Of a stretch of DNA of 64,000 bases, positions 53,796-61,674 are shown one piece after another (position 1 is the first letter of the stretch; each line of letters opens with the position of its first letter). The stretch covers positions 806,001-870,000 of the forward strand of contig OZ251218.1 in the NCBI GenBank assembly GCA_965240365.1. The letters are read 5' to 3'. The notes below the pieces were generated by a model, which saw nothing but the letters and a program-made list of their open reading frames with translations, made no database searches and was not told the DNA's origin. Source of the DNA: G965240365 sp965240365 (lineage in GTDB: Bacteria; Pseudomonadota; Gammaproteobacteria; Eutrophobiales; Eutrophobiaceae). The position numbers and the translations under genes were made by a program.

Positions 53796-54596
53796 TTACT
53801 TTGCGCGGCAAGATAGTCCGCCATCGACAGGTAGCAAGATACCGTTGATGTATTTGGCCTCCCGCGAGGCTAGGAAGACAGCGGCATGGGCGATATCCCA
53901 GGCATCTCCCATTTTGCCGGTCGGGCTCATCGCGTCACGTTCGGCCAACTGCTTTTCAAGATCGCCGTGATGGCCCTGCATTTCTTTGTTGTTCCGGATC
54001 ATCGGGGTGTTGATTAGGCCGGGCAGAATGGCATTGGATCTGATCCCTTTTGCCGCATATTGTAAGGCAATGGCGCGGGTCAACTGGTTCACCGCCGCCT
54101 TGCTGGTATAATAAGACGCCATATCGTAGCCCAAGATGCGGATGCCGGACACCGAAGAGATGTTGGTGATCACGCCATAGCCGTGTTCTTCCATATGTGG
54201 CAGCACGTGGCGACAGGCCAGGAACACGCTCTTGACGTTCACATCCATCGCCCTGTCCCATTCGCAAATCTCCTGATCTACCGGGCCTGCGAATAGCGTG
54301 ATGCCGGTGTTGTTGTGCAAAATCTCGATCCGTGCGAAATGCGAAAGTGTTGTGGCGACGGCGCGCGCCACGTCCTCGTCACGGGTAACGTTGCCTTGAA
54401 TGGCAATGGCCGTGTTGCCCTCCGCCTCAATTATACCTGCGGTTTCCTCGGCCGCTGAGAGATCGAGATCAACGCAAGCCACAGGCGCACCGGCCCGGGC
54501 ATAGGCCACAGCCGCAGCCTTGCCATTGCCCCATCCCGGCCCGGAAGATCCGGCACCGAAGACCAGAGCGGTCTGATCTGTGAGAGTAAAGCTCAT
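53796..54596 (-). CDS. SDR-family oxidoreductase
   Basis: The 266-residue enzyme has an unusual nucleotide loop FGAGSSGPGWGNGKAAAVAY in place of TGxxxGIG, NNTGIT for NNAG, Ser in ISSVSG and YYTSKAAVNQLTRAIAL with the catalytic Tyr and Lys. It probably oxidises or reduces a hydroxyl on a sugar acid or hydroxy acid. It lies 63 bases downstream of dctM and is the last gene of the TRAP operon, so its substrate is probably what the TRAP system brings in. Confidence 0.84.
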   Translation of the reverse strand: MSFTLTDQTALVFGAGSSGPGWGNGKAAAVAYARAGAPVACVDLDLSAAEETAGIIEAEGNTAIAIQGNVTRDEDVARAVATTLSHFARIEILHNNTGITLFAGPVDQEICEWDRAMDVNVKSVFLACRHVLPHMEEHGYGVITNISSVSGIRILGYDMASYYTSKAAVNQLTRAIALQYAAKGIRSNAILPGLINTPMIRNNKEMQGHHGDLEKQLAERDAMSPTGKMGDAWDIAHAAVFLASREAKYINGILLPVDGGLSCRAK

Positions 54597-54659
54597 GGGG
54601 TCTCCATACGGGTGTGGGAGTACCGCCGGACACGAAGCCCGTCCGGCGCGGCACCCCGA

Positions 54660-56024
54660 TCAGTCTCCAAGCAGATAGTCCGGCAGCCACACAATGATTT
54701 CAGGCTGCCACATGAACAGCGCCAGCGCCCCGATCTGCAACAGAACGAAGGGCCAGATACCACGATAAATCTGCGACATGCTCACCTGCGCCCCGCCGGC
54801 ACCTTTGAGGTAGAAAAGCGCAAAGCCGAAGGGCGGGGTGAGGAACGAGGTTTGCAAGTTCACCGCCACGAGAATGGCAAACCAGTAGATCATCTCCGAT
54901 GACGCAACATGATCACCGAAATCCAGGGTGTTTATGATCAGTGCGAAGATTGGCAGCATGATGAGGGTAATCTCGATCCAGTCGAAGAAGAAGCCCATGA
55001 TGAAGATCATGACCATCATCATCACCAAAAGGCCCCAGTCACCGAATGAGAGGCTATGTGCGGCGTTAATAATAAAATGCTCACCCCCGATTAGCCGGAA
55101 GACATACGAAAAGGCCGTGGCCCCGACGAAGATGAAGAACAGCATTGCAATGGTGCGGATCGATCCGTCGAGCGCGCCGCTGAGCGCTTGCCAGTCGAGC
55201 CGCCCGCGCAGGAGGCCCAGCACCAATGCAGCCACCGCCCCCACGCCCGAGGCTTCGGTTGGCGTGGCGATCCCCCCGAGGATCGATCCCAAAACCGCAA
55301 CAATCAACAAAAAGGGCAGGCCGAGCGATAGGATGATCTCACCCCAGCCATCGAATTTCTCGCTGCCGTCCTGGGCCACCTTGGGGGCCATTTCAGGTTT
55401 CAGCCATGCAATCAGCATGATGTAAGCCATATAGAGCCCGGCAAGGATCAGCCCTGGCAGCAGGGCTGCTACGAAGAGCTTGGCGAGGTTCAGCGTCAGC
55501 AAGTCACCCATGAATACAAGCATGACAGAGGGCGGAATCAGGATGCCGAGCGTTCCGGCACTTGCGATGGTGCCCGCAGCCAGCGACGGCGCATATCCTC
55601 GTGAGATCATCGTGGGCAGGGCCAGCGCCGTGAGCATGACCACCGAGGCACCGATGATTCCGGTCGCCGCCGCCAAAATTGTGCCGACCAGCGTTACCGC
55701 GAGCGCCAGCCCACCGGGCAAAATGCGCAGCATTTTCTGCAAGGCGATCAGCAAATCATCGGCCACGCGGGTCTTTTCGAGGATCATCCCCATGAAAACA
55801 AACATCGGCACGGCCACCAGCACCGGGTTTTCGATGATACCGCCATAGATCCGGTTCGGGATCAGCGTGATCTGGGCAAAGCGGATTTCCCCGATAAAAA
55901 GCGCGATGGTGCCGAAAACCAGCGTCACCGCCATCAGCATGATGGCCACGGGCAGGCTGGAAAAAAGCGCTAAGATGAGGCCGAGGAACATCAGGCCCGG
56001 AAGGCTGTCGATAAAGGTTTCCAT
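54660..56024 (-). CDS. dctM: TRAP transporter large permease
   Basis: The 454-residue protein has about twelve membrane segments. VPMFVFMGMILEKTRVADDL and ATGIIGASVVMLTALALPTM are DctM hallmarks, as is SAGTLGILIPPSVMLVFMGD. It uses an ion gradient to import the ligand delivered by DctP. One-base overlap with dctQ indicates coupled translation. Confidence 0.92.
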   Translation of the reverse strand: METFIDSLPGLMFLGLILALFSSLPVAIMLMAVTLVFGTIALFIGEIRFAQITLIPNRIYGGIIENPVLVAVPMFVFMGMILEKTRVADDLLIALQKMLRILPGGLALAVTLVGTILAAATGIIGASVVMLTALALPTMISRGYAPSLAAGTIASAGTLGILIPPSVMLVFMGDLLTLNLAKLFVAALLPGLILAGLYMAYIMLIAWLKPEMAPKVAQDGSEKFDGWGEIILSLGLPFLLIVAVLGSILGGIATPTEASGVGAVAALVLGLLRGRLDWQALSGALDGSIRTIAMLFFIFVGATAFSYVFRLIGGEHFIINAAHSLSFGDWGLLVMMMVMIFIMGFFFDWIEITLIMLPIFALIINTLDFGDHVASSEMIYWFAILVAVNLQTSFLTPPFGFALFYLKGAGGAQVSMSQIYRGIWPFVLLQIGALALFMWQPEIIVWLPDYLLGD

Positions 56025-56560
56025 CAGGCGTTTTCGAACGGATGTGCGCGCAGATCGGGGCGAGCTAGCGCAACGACGCAGCGCAGTGCGACGGAAAGGC
56101 CGCCGAGAATACTCAAAAAGGCTGCAACCGGCACGGTCGATTTAATGATCCAGCGATGGCTGAGCCCGACCCCGCCATTCGAGGTTTCACCCCTAAGGAA
56201 CGAGCGCTCGGCGAAATCATACCCAAACCACAGCAACAAAAGCATGAAGGGGATGAGGAAAAAGCAGATCGCCAGCAACTCAAGCCAGAGCCGCCGACGG
56301 TTGCCGATCTTGTCAACGAAGATGTCGATACGGACATGGGCATCCTTCAGATAGGCATAGCCGAAGGCCAGCACCGCGATGGCGCCATGCAGATGCCATT
56401 CCAACTCCTGCAATTTGAACGATCCGGTCGCAAAGAAACGCCGCCCGACCACGTCATAGATAATAACCGCGGCAAGAATGAGCAAAAGAGCCCCGCAGAG
56501 CCATGCAAACCATCGGCACGGCATGGCCATCCAGCGCGCAAGGGCTAGGCAGGTTTCCAT
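56024..56560 (-). CDS. dctQ: TRAP transporter small permease
   Basis: The 178-residue, four-helix protein (LCGALLLILAAVIIYDVVGR and HLHGAIAVLAFGYAYLKDAH with R-x-D) fits DctQ of the mannitol/chloroaromatic-type TRAP systems. It forms the membrane complex with DctM and sits between dctP and dctM. No lesion is visible. Confidence 0.88.
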   Translation of the reverse strand: METCLALARWMAMPCRWFAWLCGALLLILAAVIIYDVVGRRFFATGSFKLQELEWHLHGAIAVLAFGYAYLKDAHVRIDIFVDKIGNRRRLWLELLAICFFLIPFMLLLLWFGYDFAERSFLRGETSNGGVGLSHRWIIKSTVPVAAFLSILGGLSVALRCVVALARPDLRAHPFENA

Positions 56561-56617
56561 GATCTTCGTCCTTCGTTGCGCGTGTATTGAAGCCCGCGCG
56601 CCGACAATTGATGGGCG

Positions 56618-57646
56618 TCAGTCGATATAGGCCAGCGACTTCCACTGAGCGTATTTCGCCCGAAAATTCTGGATATTGTCCCAGACGCGCTTGAACTCGG
56701 GGCTTGCCGCCGTTTTCTCGGCCACGACTTGATCCCAGGCATCCCGGAACGTCTTGAGCATCTCCGGGCTCCAACGATGCACGGTCACGCCGTGTTCGGC
56801 TTGCATTTTTTTCAAAGGTTCCAGCTCAATGGCTTCCCCCTGTGCCATGGTGCGTGCCACATTGGCAGCGCAGATTTCTTGAATGGCGCTGCGGTCGCGC
56901 TCGCTCAGCTTGTTCCAGCTATCGGTATTCATCATGAACACGATCAGTGACGTCTGTTGGTGCCAGCCCGGAAAATAGAGGTGTTTGGCGTGCTCATACA
57001 TCCCCACCGCATAATCAATCGCCGGGAAAGATATCTCGGCAGCGTCGATCGTGCCAAGATTAAGCGCGCTCATTGCATCGGCAGGCGGCATTGATTGTGC
57101 AGCCACCCCAAGCTTGCTCATCACCGCAGCGCCTAGGCCGAATATCCGCATCTTCTTGCCCTTAAGATCGTCCGGGCTCTTAATCTCTTCCTTGAACCAG
57201 CCCGAGGCTTCGGGGACGAGGATGGAGCACAATTCGGAATGGATGTTGTAGGGGGCAGAAATTTCATTCCATAGCTCATGGCCGCCACCGTGATACCACC
57301 AAGCCGTATATTCGCGCACATCCGGCCCGAACGGGAAGGCGGTGAAAAGCGAGGCAGAGGGTACGACGCTTTCGGCGAAGCCTGGGCTATACCACGCGGC
57401 TTCGATCGCGCCGGTTGACAGCGCATCCCAAATCTCGTTACCGCCCACAATCTCACCGGGGTTGCGGAATACGATGTTCAACTCGCCGCCGGTGAGTTTT
57501 GAAATGCGTTCGCCCAGCTCGGCCCCCGAGGAGCCGAGCAGCGGTAGCGTGCTCGGATAGATCGATTGCATCTCGATATCACGCGCAACGGCGGACACGG
57601 TAATGGCCGACAACGCGGCCGACAGGGCCAGAGTTTTGAGTTTCAT
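56618..57646 (-). CDS. dctP: TRAP transporter periplasmic binding protein
   Basis: Signal peptide MKLKTLALSAALSAITVSAV, then a DctP domain with GLGAAVMSKLGVAAQSMPPA, which contains the carboxylate-binding region, and YFPGWHQQTSLIVFMMNTDS. The 342-residue protein is a close relative of the one at 62877-63923 (same SIYPSTLPLLGS/SSYPSSLPIIGT start and YFPGWHQ), so two related TRAP systems flank the IS cluster. It captures an organic acid in the periplasm. Confidence 0.9.
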   Translation of the reverse strand: MKLKTLALSAALSAITVSAVARDIEMQSIYPSTLPLLGSSGAELGERISKLTGGELNIVFRNPGEIVGGNEIWDALSTGAIEAAWYSPGFAESVVPSASLFTAFPFGPDVREYTAWWYHGGGHELWNEISAPYNIHSELCSILVPEASGWFKEEIKSPDDLKGKKMRIFGLGAAVMSKLGVAAQSMPPADAMSALNLGTIDAAEISFPAIDYAVGMYEHAKHLYFPGWHQQTSLIVFMMNTDSWNKLSERDRSAIQEICAANVARTMAQGEAIELEPLKKMQAEHGVTVHRWSPEMLKTFRDAWDQVVAEKTAASPEFKRVWDNIQNFRAKYAQWKSLAYID

Positions 57647-57722
57647 TTCTTTATCCTCCGTTTAAGTGCCAGCGGGACGCCAGCTTCTTCTTGCAATTCT
57701 CCGGCGCGCGCCTTCCCCGAGG

Positions 57723-58436
57723 TCAGACCCCGGCCACCCGCCAGCCTCCATCCACATTCAAGCAATGCCCGGTGATGTTCGACGCGCCGGGCGAGGTGAG
57801 AAAACGCACGGCCTCGGCGATTTCATCAGCCTGCGCGTATCGGGCTTGGGGAATGGTTTCGAGATAGCGCCGGACTTGCTCCGGCGGATGATGCGTCACC
57901 ATCGTACCTTCCACCGGTCCCGGTGCCACGGCATTGCAGCGGATGCGATACTCGGCCAGTTCCACGGCCATCTGTTTCGTCAGATGGATCAGCCCCGCCT
58001 TTGATGTGCCATAGGCAACCCGCCCCCGGCTGGCCCTCTGCCCCGAGACCGAGGCGATATTGACGATCGACCCACCGCCGGTCTCCGCCATCGCCCGCGC
58101 CGCCGCTTGGCTCAGACGCATCGGCACAGTCAGGTTGATGTTCAGTATCAGATCCCAGAGGGTCTCACCGGTTTCGAAGAACGGTACCACGCGCGCGATG
58201 CCCGCGCAATTGATCAGCGCCCCGATCCGGCCCGCTTCGGCCAGCATATCGGCACGGGCAACGGCGTCAGTCAACTCGGCCAAAACGGCCTTCGCTCCGA
58301 TCTCGCGCGCGGCATCCGAAACGACATCCGAGACATCGACAAGCATCACTGACCAGCCATCCGCGACAAGCGCCCGGCCGATTGCCAAGCCAATCGTACC
58401 CGCGCCGCCGGTCACGATCGCTGTTGCATTTACCAT
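57723..58436 (-). CDS. SDR-family oxidoreductase
   Basis: VTGGAGTIGLAIGRALVADG binds NAD(P), NCAGIA and NIASVSG follow, and YGTSKAGLIHLTKQMAVEL carries Tyr and Lys. At 237 residues it is a compact FabG-like enzyme. It is the first gene of the dctPQM operon on this strand, 76 bases before dctP, so with the SDR at its other end it likely dehydrogenates the imported compound. Confidence 0.86.
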   Translation of the reverse strand: MVNATAIVTGGAGTIGLAIGRALVADGWSVMLVDVSDVVSDAAREIGAKAVLAELTDAVARADMLAEAGRIGALINCAGIARVVPFFETGETLWDLILNINLTVPMRLSQAAARAMAETGGGSIVNIASVSGQRASRGRVAYGTSKAGLIHLTKQMAVELAEYRIRCNAVAPGPVEGTMVTHHPPEQVRRYLETIPQARYAQADEIAEAVRFLTSPGASNITGHCLNVDGGWRVAGV

Positions 58437-58701
58437 GTCCCGACAGCCTCCCCTCTCTCTCTGTTCACAGGACTTTAGTGATACTCTGCAATAATGAAGT
58501 CCATATTATGGATATTATTTAAGGACATTACTATTATATTATCATAGGTTTTCCAAACGCCACATGTAAAGCATTTATTGCTTTTTTCGATTCTTGACCA
58601 TTTTCTATTACTGCTTGTACAGGTTCAAACAGAAGTGAGACTTTTTTGTGAAAAGAAATCGGGTAGCCTGTGAGTTGTTACCACACACAGGAGACTACCG
58701 A

Positions 58702-58720
58702 CCTGCCTGCAGCAGGCAGG
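58702..58720. repeat. Palindrome, IS-A site 1 (copy 3)
   Basis: In the leader, ACTACCGA^TGCAGACC, upstream of the transposase start. Confidence 0.97.
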
Positions 58721-58913
58721 TGCAGACCAGAAGCCTGCGAATCCGAGCATACAAAAGCTGGCGAGTGAATACCACGGCCAGTCCGTTTGCGAAAGCGCGT
58801 TTGAAGAAGCTTGAACTGTACGCCACACTTCGTCAGGAGGGCTGTTCCAGTGTTACTGCGCTGGAGGCGCCTGGCTGGTCAAGAGTGACCTATTGCCGTT
58901 GGCACAAGCGCTA

Positions 58914-58932
58914 CCTGCCTGCAGCAGGCAGG
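58914..58932. repeat. Palindrome, IS-A site 2 (copy 3)
   Basis: Same site as 4321-4339. Confidence 0.97.
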
Positions 58933-59171
58933 TCAGACCCAGGGGTGGGCGGGGCTGGAGGCGCGCTCAACGCGCCCCAGGCGCCAACGTCAGCGGCAGT
59001 GGACGAAACAGCACGAACAACAGGTGTTGCACCTGCGCCAGCGTCACCGGCTGTGGGGCAAGCGCAAGCTGTGGAAGGTGCTCTGCCGCGACCAGGGCTT
59101 CACGCTGAGCATTAGCACCGTGGGCCGCATTCTCAAGCACCTGGTCGCCCGTGGGCGGGTGCGGCCGGCAG

Positions 59172-59190
59172 CCTGCCTGCAGCAGGCAGG
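59172..59190. repeat. Palindrome, IS-A site 3 (copy 3)
   Basis: Same site as 4579-4597. Confidence 0.97.
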
Positions 59191-59439
59191 CCTTCTACAT
59201 GGGCCGGGTCAAGCCCAAGCGCCGGCGTCAGTTCACACACCACGCCAGGCGCTGGCAGCACGGCATGAAGGCCGAAAAGCCCGGGCAGTTGATTCAACTC
59301 GACCACATGACGGTGCACTTCACGGAAGGGGTTAGCCTCAAGGAGTTCAAGGCCACCTGCCCAATAACCGGGTTTACCGTGATGCGCGCCTACCGTAGCG
59401 CCAGCAGCCTCAATGCCAGACGGTTCCTGCACGCTCTGA

Positions 59440-59458
59440 CCTGCCTGCAGCAGGCAGG
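59440..59458. repeat. Palindrome, IS-A site 4 (copy 3)
   Basis: Same site as 4847-4865; empty in copy 2. Confidence 0.97.
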
Positions 59459-59563
59459 TTGAACAATTACCCTACCCCTTGCTCTCCGTGCAGGTCGATG
59501 GCGGCAGCGAGTTCATGGCCGAATTCGAACAGGCCTGCAAGGACTTAACGCTCCCCCTCTATG

Positions 59564-59582
59564 CCTACCTGCTGCAGGCAGG
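59564..59582. repeat. Imperfect palindrome, IS-A site 5 (copy 3)
   Basis: The same one-mismatch form as 4971-4989; empty in copy 2. Confidence 0.95.
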
Positions 59583-59631
59583 TGCTGCCCCCAAAAAGCC
59601 CCAAGTACAATGGCTGTGTCGAGCGCGCCAA

Positions 59632-59650
59632 CCTGCCTGCAGCAGGCAGG
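59632..59650. repeat. Palindrome, IS-A site 6 (copy 3)
   Basis: Same site as 5039-5057. Confidence 0.97.
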
Positions 59651-59783
59651 TGGAACCAGCCGCTATGAGTTCTACCCCTTCTATGAGGGCCCACTCACCT
59701 TGGCCGCCATCAACCGAAAACTGGCCCAGTACCCGCACTGTTACAACTACTATCGCCCCCATGATGGCATTGGACTGCAGACC

Positions 59784-59802
59784 CCTGCCTGCAGCAGGCA
59801 GG
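59784..59802. repeat. Palindrome, IS-A site 7 (copy 3)
   Basis: Same site as 5191-5209. Confidence 0.97.
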
Positions 59803-60517
59803 CCTATGGCGTATTATCAGAAACTTGGACAGGCCGCCTGATTCGTCTCATAGGTATTGAACCCGGACAAATCGTTGACAGGGCCAATTTAACAGGTTAT
59901 GCTCGTTAAAGGCGGCATCGTTTTTAAGGGCTATTATTAACCCGGCAATTAAATACTATGCTTATATAAATATTTCCTGTATCCTTTGTTTATGGAAAAG
60001 ACAGATGCACGCAGATTACCCCCGGAGGCCCAGGAACAATTGCGCAAGCAAGCGGTGCGGTTGAAAAAGAAGGGAAAAAGTTTTGCCGACATCGCCAGGC
60101 TGCTGGATGTTCACCGTAATTCGGTATCGAATTGGTGGACAGCCTATGAGAGCGCCGGCGCCACCGGCCTTCGCCCTCAGACCCGTGGCCGGCGGGCCGG
60201 CGAACAGCGCACACTAAGTCCTGAACAAGAGGTTGAGATACAGGCTCTGATTAGCGACAAGACGCCAGAGCAATATAAGCTCACGTTTGCGCTATGGACA
60301 CGTCAGGCGGTTCAGGAATTAATCAAATTGCGTTTGAGGCTGACCATGCCGCTTCGCACTGTGGGGGAATATCTGAAGCGCTGGGGCTTTACGCCCCAAA
60401 AGCCGTTGAAGCGCGCCTATGAGCAGCGCCCGGCCGAGGTGAGAAAATGGCTGGCAGAGTCTTACCCGGCGATTGCCGCACGAGCTAAGGAGGAAGGGGC
60501 TGAAATTCATTGGGGGA

Positions 60518-60536
60518 CCTGCCTGCTGCAGGCAGG
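60518..60536. repeat. Palindrome in IS630 copy 2, at the first catalytic Asp
   Basis: Copy 1 reads GGGGCGATGAGAC without insert. Here 19 bp follow GGGGGA and one C is lost, for +18 net. Confidence 0.97.
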
Positions 60537-60902
60537 TGAGACGGGTATTCGCAGCGATAGCCAGCATGGGCGGAGTTACTCGCCGAAGGGGAAAACACCG
60601 GTGATTCGCCTTTCGGCCAAGCGTGCCTCGATGAATATGATTTCGACAGTGACGAATCAAGGCAAGGTGCGTTTTATGGTGTATAGCGGCAGCATGAATG
60701 CGAAGCGGCTGCTCCGGTTTTTTGCGCAATTAGTGAAGGATGCGGCTCGGAAGGTATTTTTGATACTGGATAACCTGCGGGTACATCATGCCAGGCTGGT
60801 CAAGGCTTGGCTGGCAGCGGAAGAGAACCAAAGGAACATTGAGGTCTTTTTTCTTCCGGCCTATTCGCCGGAATTGAATCCCGATGAGTACCTCAATTGT
60901 GA

Positions 60903-60921
60903 CCTGCCTGCAGCAGGCAGG
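60903..60921. repeat. Palindrome in IS630 copy 2, empty in copy 1
   Basis: Copy 1 reads TTGTGATTTAAAGG. Here 19 bp separate TTGTGA from CTTAAAGG, with one adjacent T-to-C change that is synonymous (Asp) after removal. Confidence 0.97.
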
Positions 60922-61010
60922 CTTAAAGGCAGGCGTGCATTCCAGGCCACCTGCAAGAGATGCTGAACAGCTTAAAAAGAAGATTCGCTCACACATGAAA
61001 AAGTTACAGA

Positions 61011-61029
61011 CCTGCCTGCTGCAGGCAGG
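61011..61029. repeat. Palindrome in IS630 copy 2, shared with copy 1
   Basis: Same site as 3538-3556. Confidence 0.97.
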
Positions 61030-61323
61030 AGACACCGGTTCGAGTTCGCAACTACTTTAAGCATCGCAAAATCGCTTATGCCGCTTAATACGCACTGTGT
61101 TTAATTGCCGGGTTAATATAAAAATGAAGACGCAACCAATTCGACACTTGTCGATGGCTGGCTGCATACGGGGGATGTTGCGCAAAAATTTGCAGATCAA
61201 TCTTATTCGATTATTGATCGTAAGAAAGACATTATGATCAATGCGGCGGGTAAGAATCTGACGCCGTCACTGATTGAAGCTCTGATATTGAATGGACAAT
61301 TAAATATGGCGAAGTTATTATGA

Positions 61324-61630
61324 CCTTATTGGTTGGTTGTCGGTGCAGGTTTCGCTGGTCTTGCGGCCGCACGGAAACTGGCGATGAATAATCCGTCCCA
61401 TAAAGTCGTTCTTATTGAAGCCGGCGAAGTTGGAGAGGATGCACAGGGGCGCAATTCAGGTTTTGCCATTGATCTTCCGCATAATGTCGGTAGTGATTTA
61501 AACGAAATTGCGCATGCTAAGAAATATAGATCGCTCGTTCGAAGTGGTATTGCACGTCTTAAAGAGCATATTGACACTTTTGAAATTCAATGTGACTGGG
61601 ATGAAGCAGGCAAGTTTCATGGTTCCGGTA
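61324..61630 (+). pseudogene. DAO-family oxidoreductase fragment, copy 2
   Basis: WLVVGAGFAGLAAARKLAMN continues further than copy 1, through ARLKEHIDTFEIQCDWDEAG and GSGIF. It begins abruptly: compared with 5556-5823 about 260 bp are missing between the ligase relic and the Rossmann motif. It ends in unrelated sequence just before leuB. Confidence 0.72.
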
Positions 61631-61674
61631 TTTTTCCGGCTCGTATGATACGCATTGACATAAAATATACATAA

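Larger units (their letters stand above)
58765..59841 (+). pseudogene. IS-A transposase copy 3, six coding palindromes
   Basis: Nearly identical to copy 1: sites 2-7 are filled, and in-silico removal gives the same full DDE transposase (GTG 58765 to TGA 59839-59841). Substitutions relative to copy 1 include CTAGCTGG to CTGGCTGG and GGTATTGG to GGCATTGG. Confidence 0.86.
58619..59898 (+). mobile_element. IS-A (IS481-like) copy 3, complete
   Basis: Starts ACAGGTTCAAACAGAAG and runs to ACAGGTT beside the ligase relic. All seven palindrome sites are filled. ACAGGTT at both edges may be a target duplication inherited by all copies. Upstream, 58437-58618 is an AT-rich interval with no gene. Confidence 0.87.
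59992..61088 (+). pseudogene. IS630 transposase copy 2, three palindromes
   Basis: Identical in layout to copy 1. The palindrome at 60518-60536, with a missing C beside it, changes IHWGDETG to IHWGTCLLQAGETG: the frame is kept but the first catalytic Asp is lost. The palindrome at 60903-60921 shifts the frame after LNCD, just past the catalytic Glu. The third, at 61011-61029, matches copy 1. This copy cannot encode an active DDE enzyme unless the inserts are skipped. Confidence 0.88.
59937..61116 (+). mobile_element. IS630-family element, copy 2
   Basis: The same TTAACCCGGCAATTAAA ends as copy 1, with TA target duplication verified against the empty site at 5341-5348. Three palindromes are present, two of them absent from copy 1. 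Confidence 0.94.
59899..61323 (+). pseudogene. Acyl-CoA synthetase fragment, copy 3, split by IS630
   Basis: LVKGGIVFKGYY... begins at 59899-59936 and resumes at 61117-61323 after the IS630 element. The uninterrupted version at 5335-5350 (GGGCTATTATAAAAATG) shows that the insertion duplicated TA and nothing else. Confidence 0.85.

Noticed and set aside
3538..61029. The 19-bp palindromes as a CRISPR array or intrinsic terminators
   Set aside because: They are single units within coding frames, with no regular spacing, no spacers, no cas genes and no T-runs.
3538..61029. The palindromes as ordinary REP/RAYT units
   Set aside because: They lie inside genes rather than between them, lack the GTAG-type head, are much shorter, and no Y1 REP-associated transposase is visible in the window.
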